The translations under genes and the position numbers were made by a program. The notes below the pieces were generated by a model, which worked only from the letters and a program-made list of their open reading frames with translations, was not told the origin of the DNA and did not search any database. From the NCBI GenBank assembly GCA_029225065.1, contig JAQXVT010000070.1, positions 1-57,353 on the forward strand: a stretch of DNA of 57,353 bases, read 5' to 3'. Source of the stretch: Lachnospiraceae bacterium. GTDB taxonomy: Bacteria > Bacillota > Clostridia > Lachnospirales > Lachnospiraceae. Shown one piece after another: positions 57,203 through 57,353 of this stretch. Positions within the stretch are counted from its first letter, which is position 1. Every line of letters begins with the position of its first letter.

Positions 57203-57353
57203 GCTAACTTGGCTTATCGGTATATTGTCAATCTTACTGCAGGAAGAAAAGACAACGGCTCCTGAACTGGCAGAAAGATTTGAGGTATCTCGAAGGACAA
57301 TAAATCGGGATATTGAAGACCTTTGTAAAGCAGGTATTCCTATAAAAACTGCA
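57192..57353 (+). CDS. YafY-type HTH transcriptional regulator, N-terminus (runs off the window)
   Basis: The 54 visible codons, read from GTG 57192, give NHRLTWLIGILSILLQ followed by the HTH APELAERFEVSRRTINRDIE and DLCKAGIPIKTA. This is the HTH_11 domain of YafY/WYL-type regulators. The predicted start overlaps the rlmD stop by 11 bases. The ligand-binding WYL part, if present, lies beyond the window. An in-frame alternative start (TTG, 57225 region) would cut into the helix. Confidence 0.8.
   Translation, partial: MNHRLTWLIGILSILLQEEKTTAPELAERFEVSRRTINRDIEDLCKAGIPIKTA

Overview
The window looks like chromosomal DNA of a spore-forming, anaerobic Gram-positive bacterium of the Lachnospiraceae (Clostridia). 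Supporting signs are spoVAA/spoVAB, YesM/YesN-type sugar signalling, an mglBAC transporter, secreted proteins with InlB-type, BIG_2 and Fn3 repeats, the feo cluster with a FeoB-associated Cys-rich peptide, DUF2325/DUF3793 proteins, an O2-sensitive radical SAM protein, AGGAGG-type ribosome binding sites and purine-rich coding strands. The genus cannot be fixed from the sequence alone.

Layout. 1-330: 3' end of a 23S rRNA gene and its terminator, with no 5S gene after it, abutting a truncated MATE pseudogene. 0.8-2.1 kb: azlCD branched-chain amino acid exporter (minus). 2.3-5.3 kb: large secreted repeat protein. 5.4-7.0 kb: small membrane protein, spoVAA, spoVAB, embedded in purine-rich gaps. 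7.5-9.1 kb: COG3044 ABC-class ATPase. 9.2-11.3 kb: ZTP riboswitch controlling a stand-alone IMP cyclohydrolase and a stand-alone AICAR formyltransferase. 11.4-14.3 kb: pyrG and a ROK repressor (minus), the latter divergent from two zinc alcohol/polyol dehydrogenases (14.5-16.8 kb) across a long palindromic operator. 16.9-18.3 kb: two identical tRNA-Pro(CGG) genes separated by an internally deleted IS. 18.7-27.2 kb: response regulator, histidine kinase, membrane-anchored sugar-binding sensor, then mglB-mglA-mglC. 27.5-29.5 kb: small membrane and HMA-type proteins. 29.5-32.9 kb: polar amino acid ABC importer (minus). 33.0-36.5 kb: metal efflux cassette (free-standing HMA protein, P1B ATPase, ArsR regulator) with an ArsR-type operator. 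36.6-39.9 kb: Gx transporter (minus) and two PLP C-S lyases. 39.9-46.1 kb: iron locus (candidate regulatory RNA, DUF2325, DUF3793, flavodoxin, feoA, feoA, feoB, Cys-rich peptide, Fur-family regulator). 46.4-49.8 kb (minus): MBL hydrolase, cold-shock protein behind an attenuator-like terminator, trigger-factor-like lipoprotein. 50.0-57.2 kb: cca, HD hydrolase, double Nudix, EamA permease, radical SAM protein, rlmD; the start of a YafY-type HTH regulator runs off the end.

What stands out beyond ordinary genes: (i) two iron-locus promoters with the same architecture and five TTAG-N6-CTAA operators, the first apparently driving a ~190-nt terminated RNA; (ii) a 19-bp perfect stem plus U6 terminator inside the cold-shock gene leader; (iii) a modular family of intergenic repeats with the core GCGGATTGCGAATATCCGC (at least eight copies), partly nested in elements bounded by GTTAYTGTTCAGA inverted repeats; (iv) hairpins with a CATAAGG/CCTTATG stem around the mgl genes. 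No CRISPR array, prophage or defence island was seen. All calls come from reading the sequence; no database search or folding program was run.
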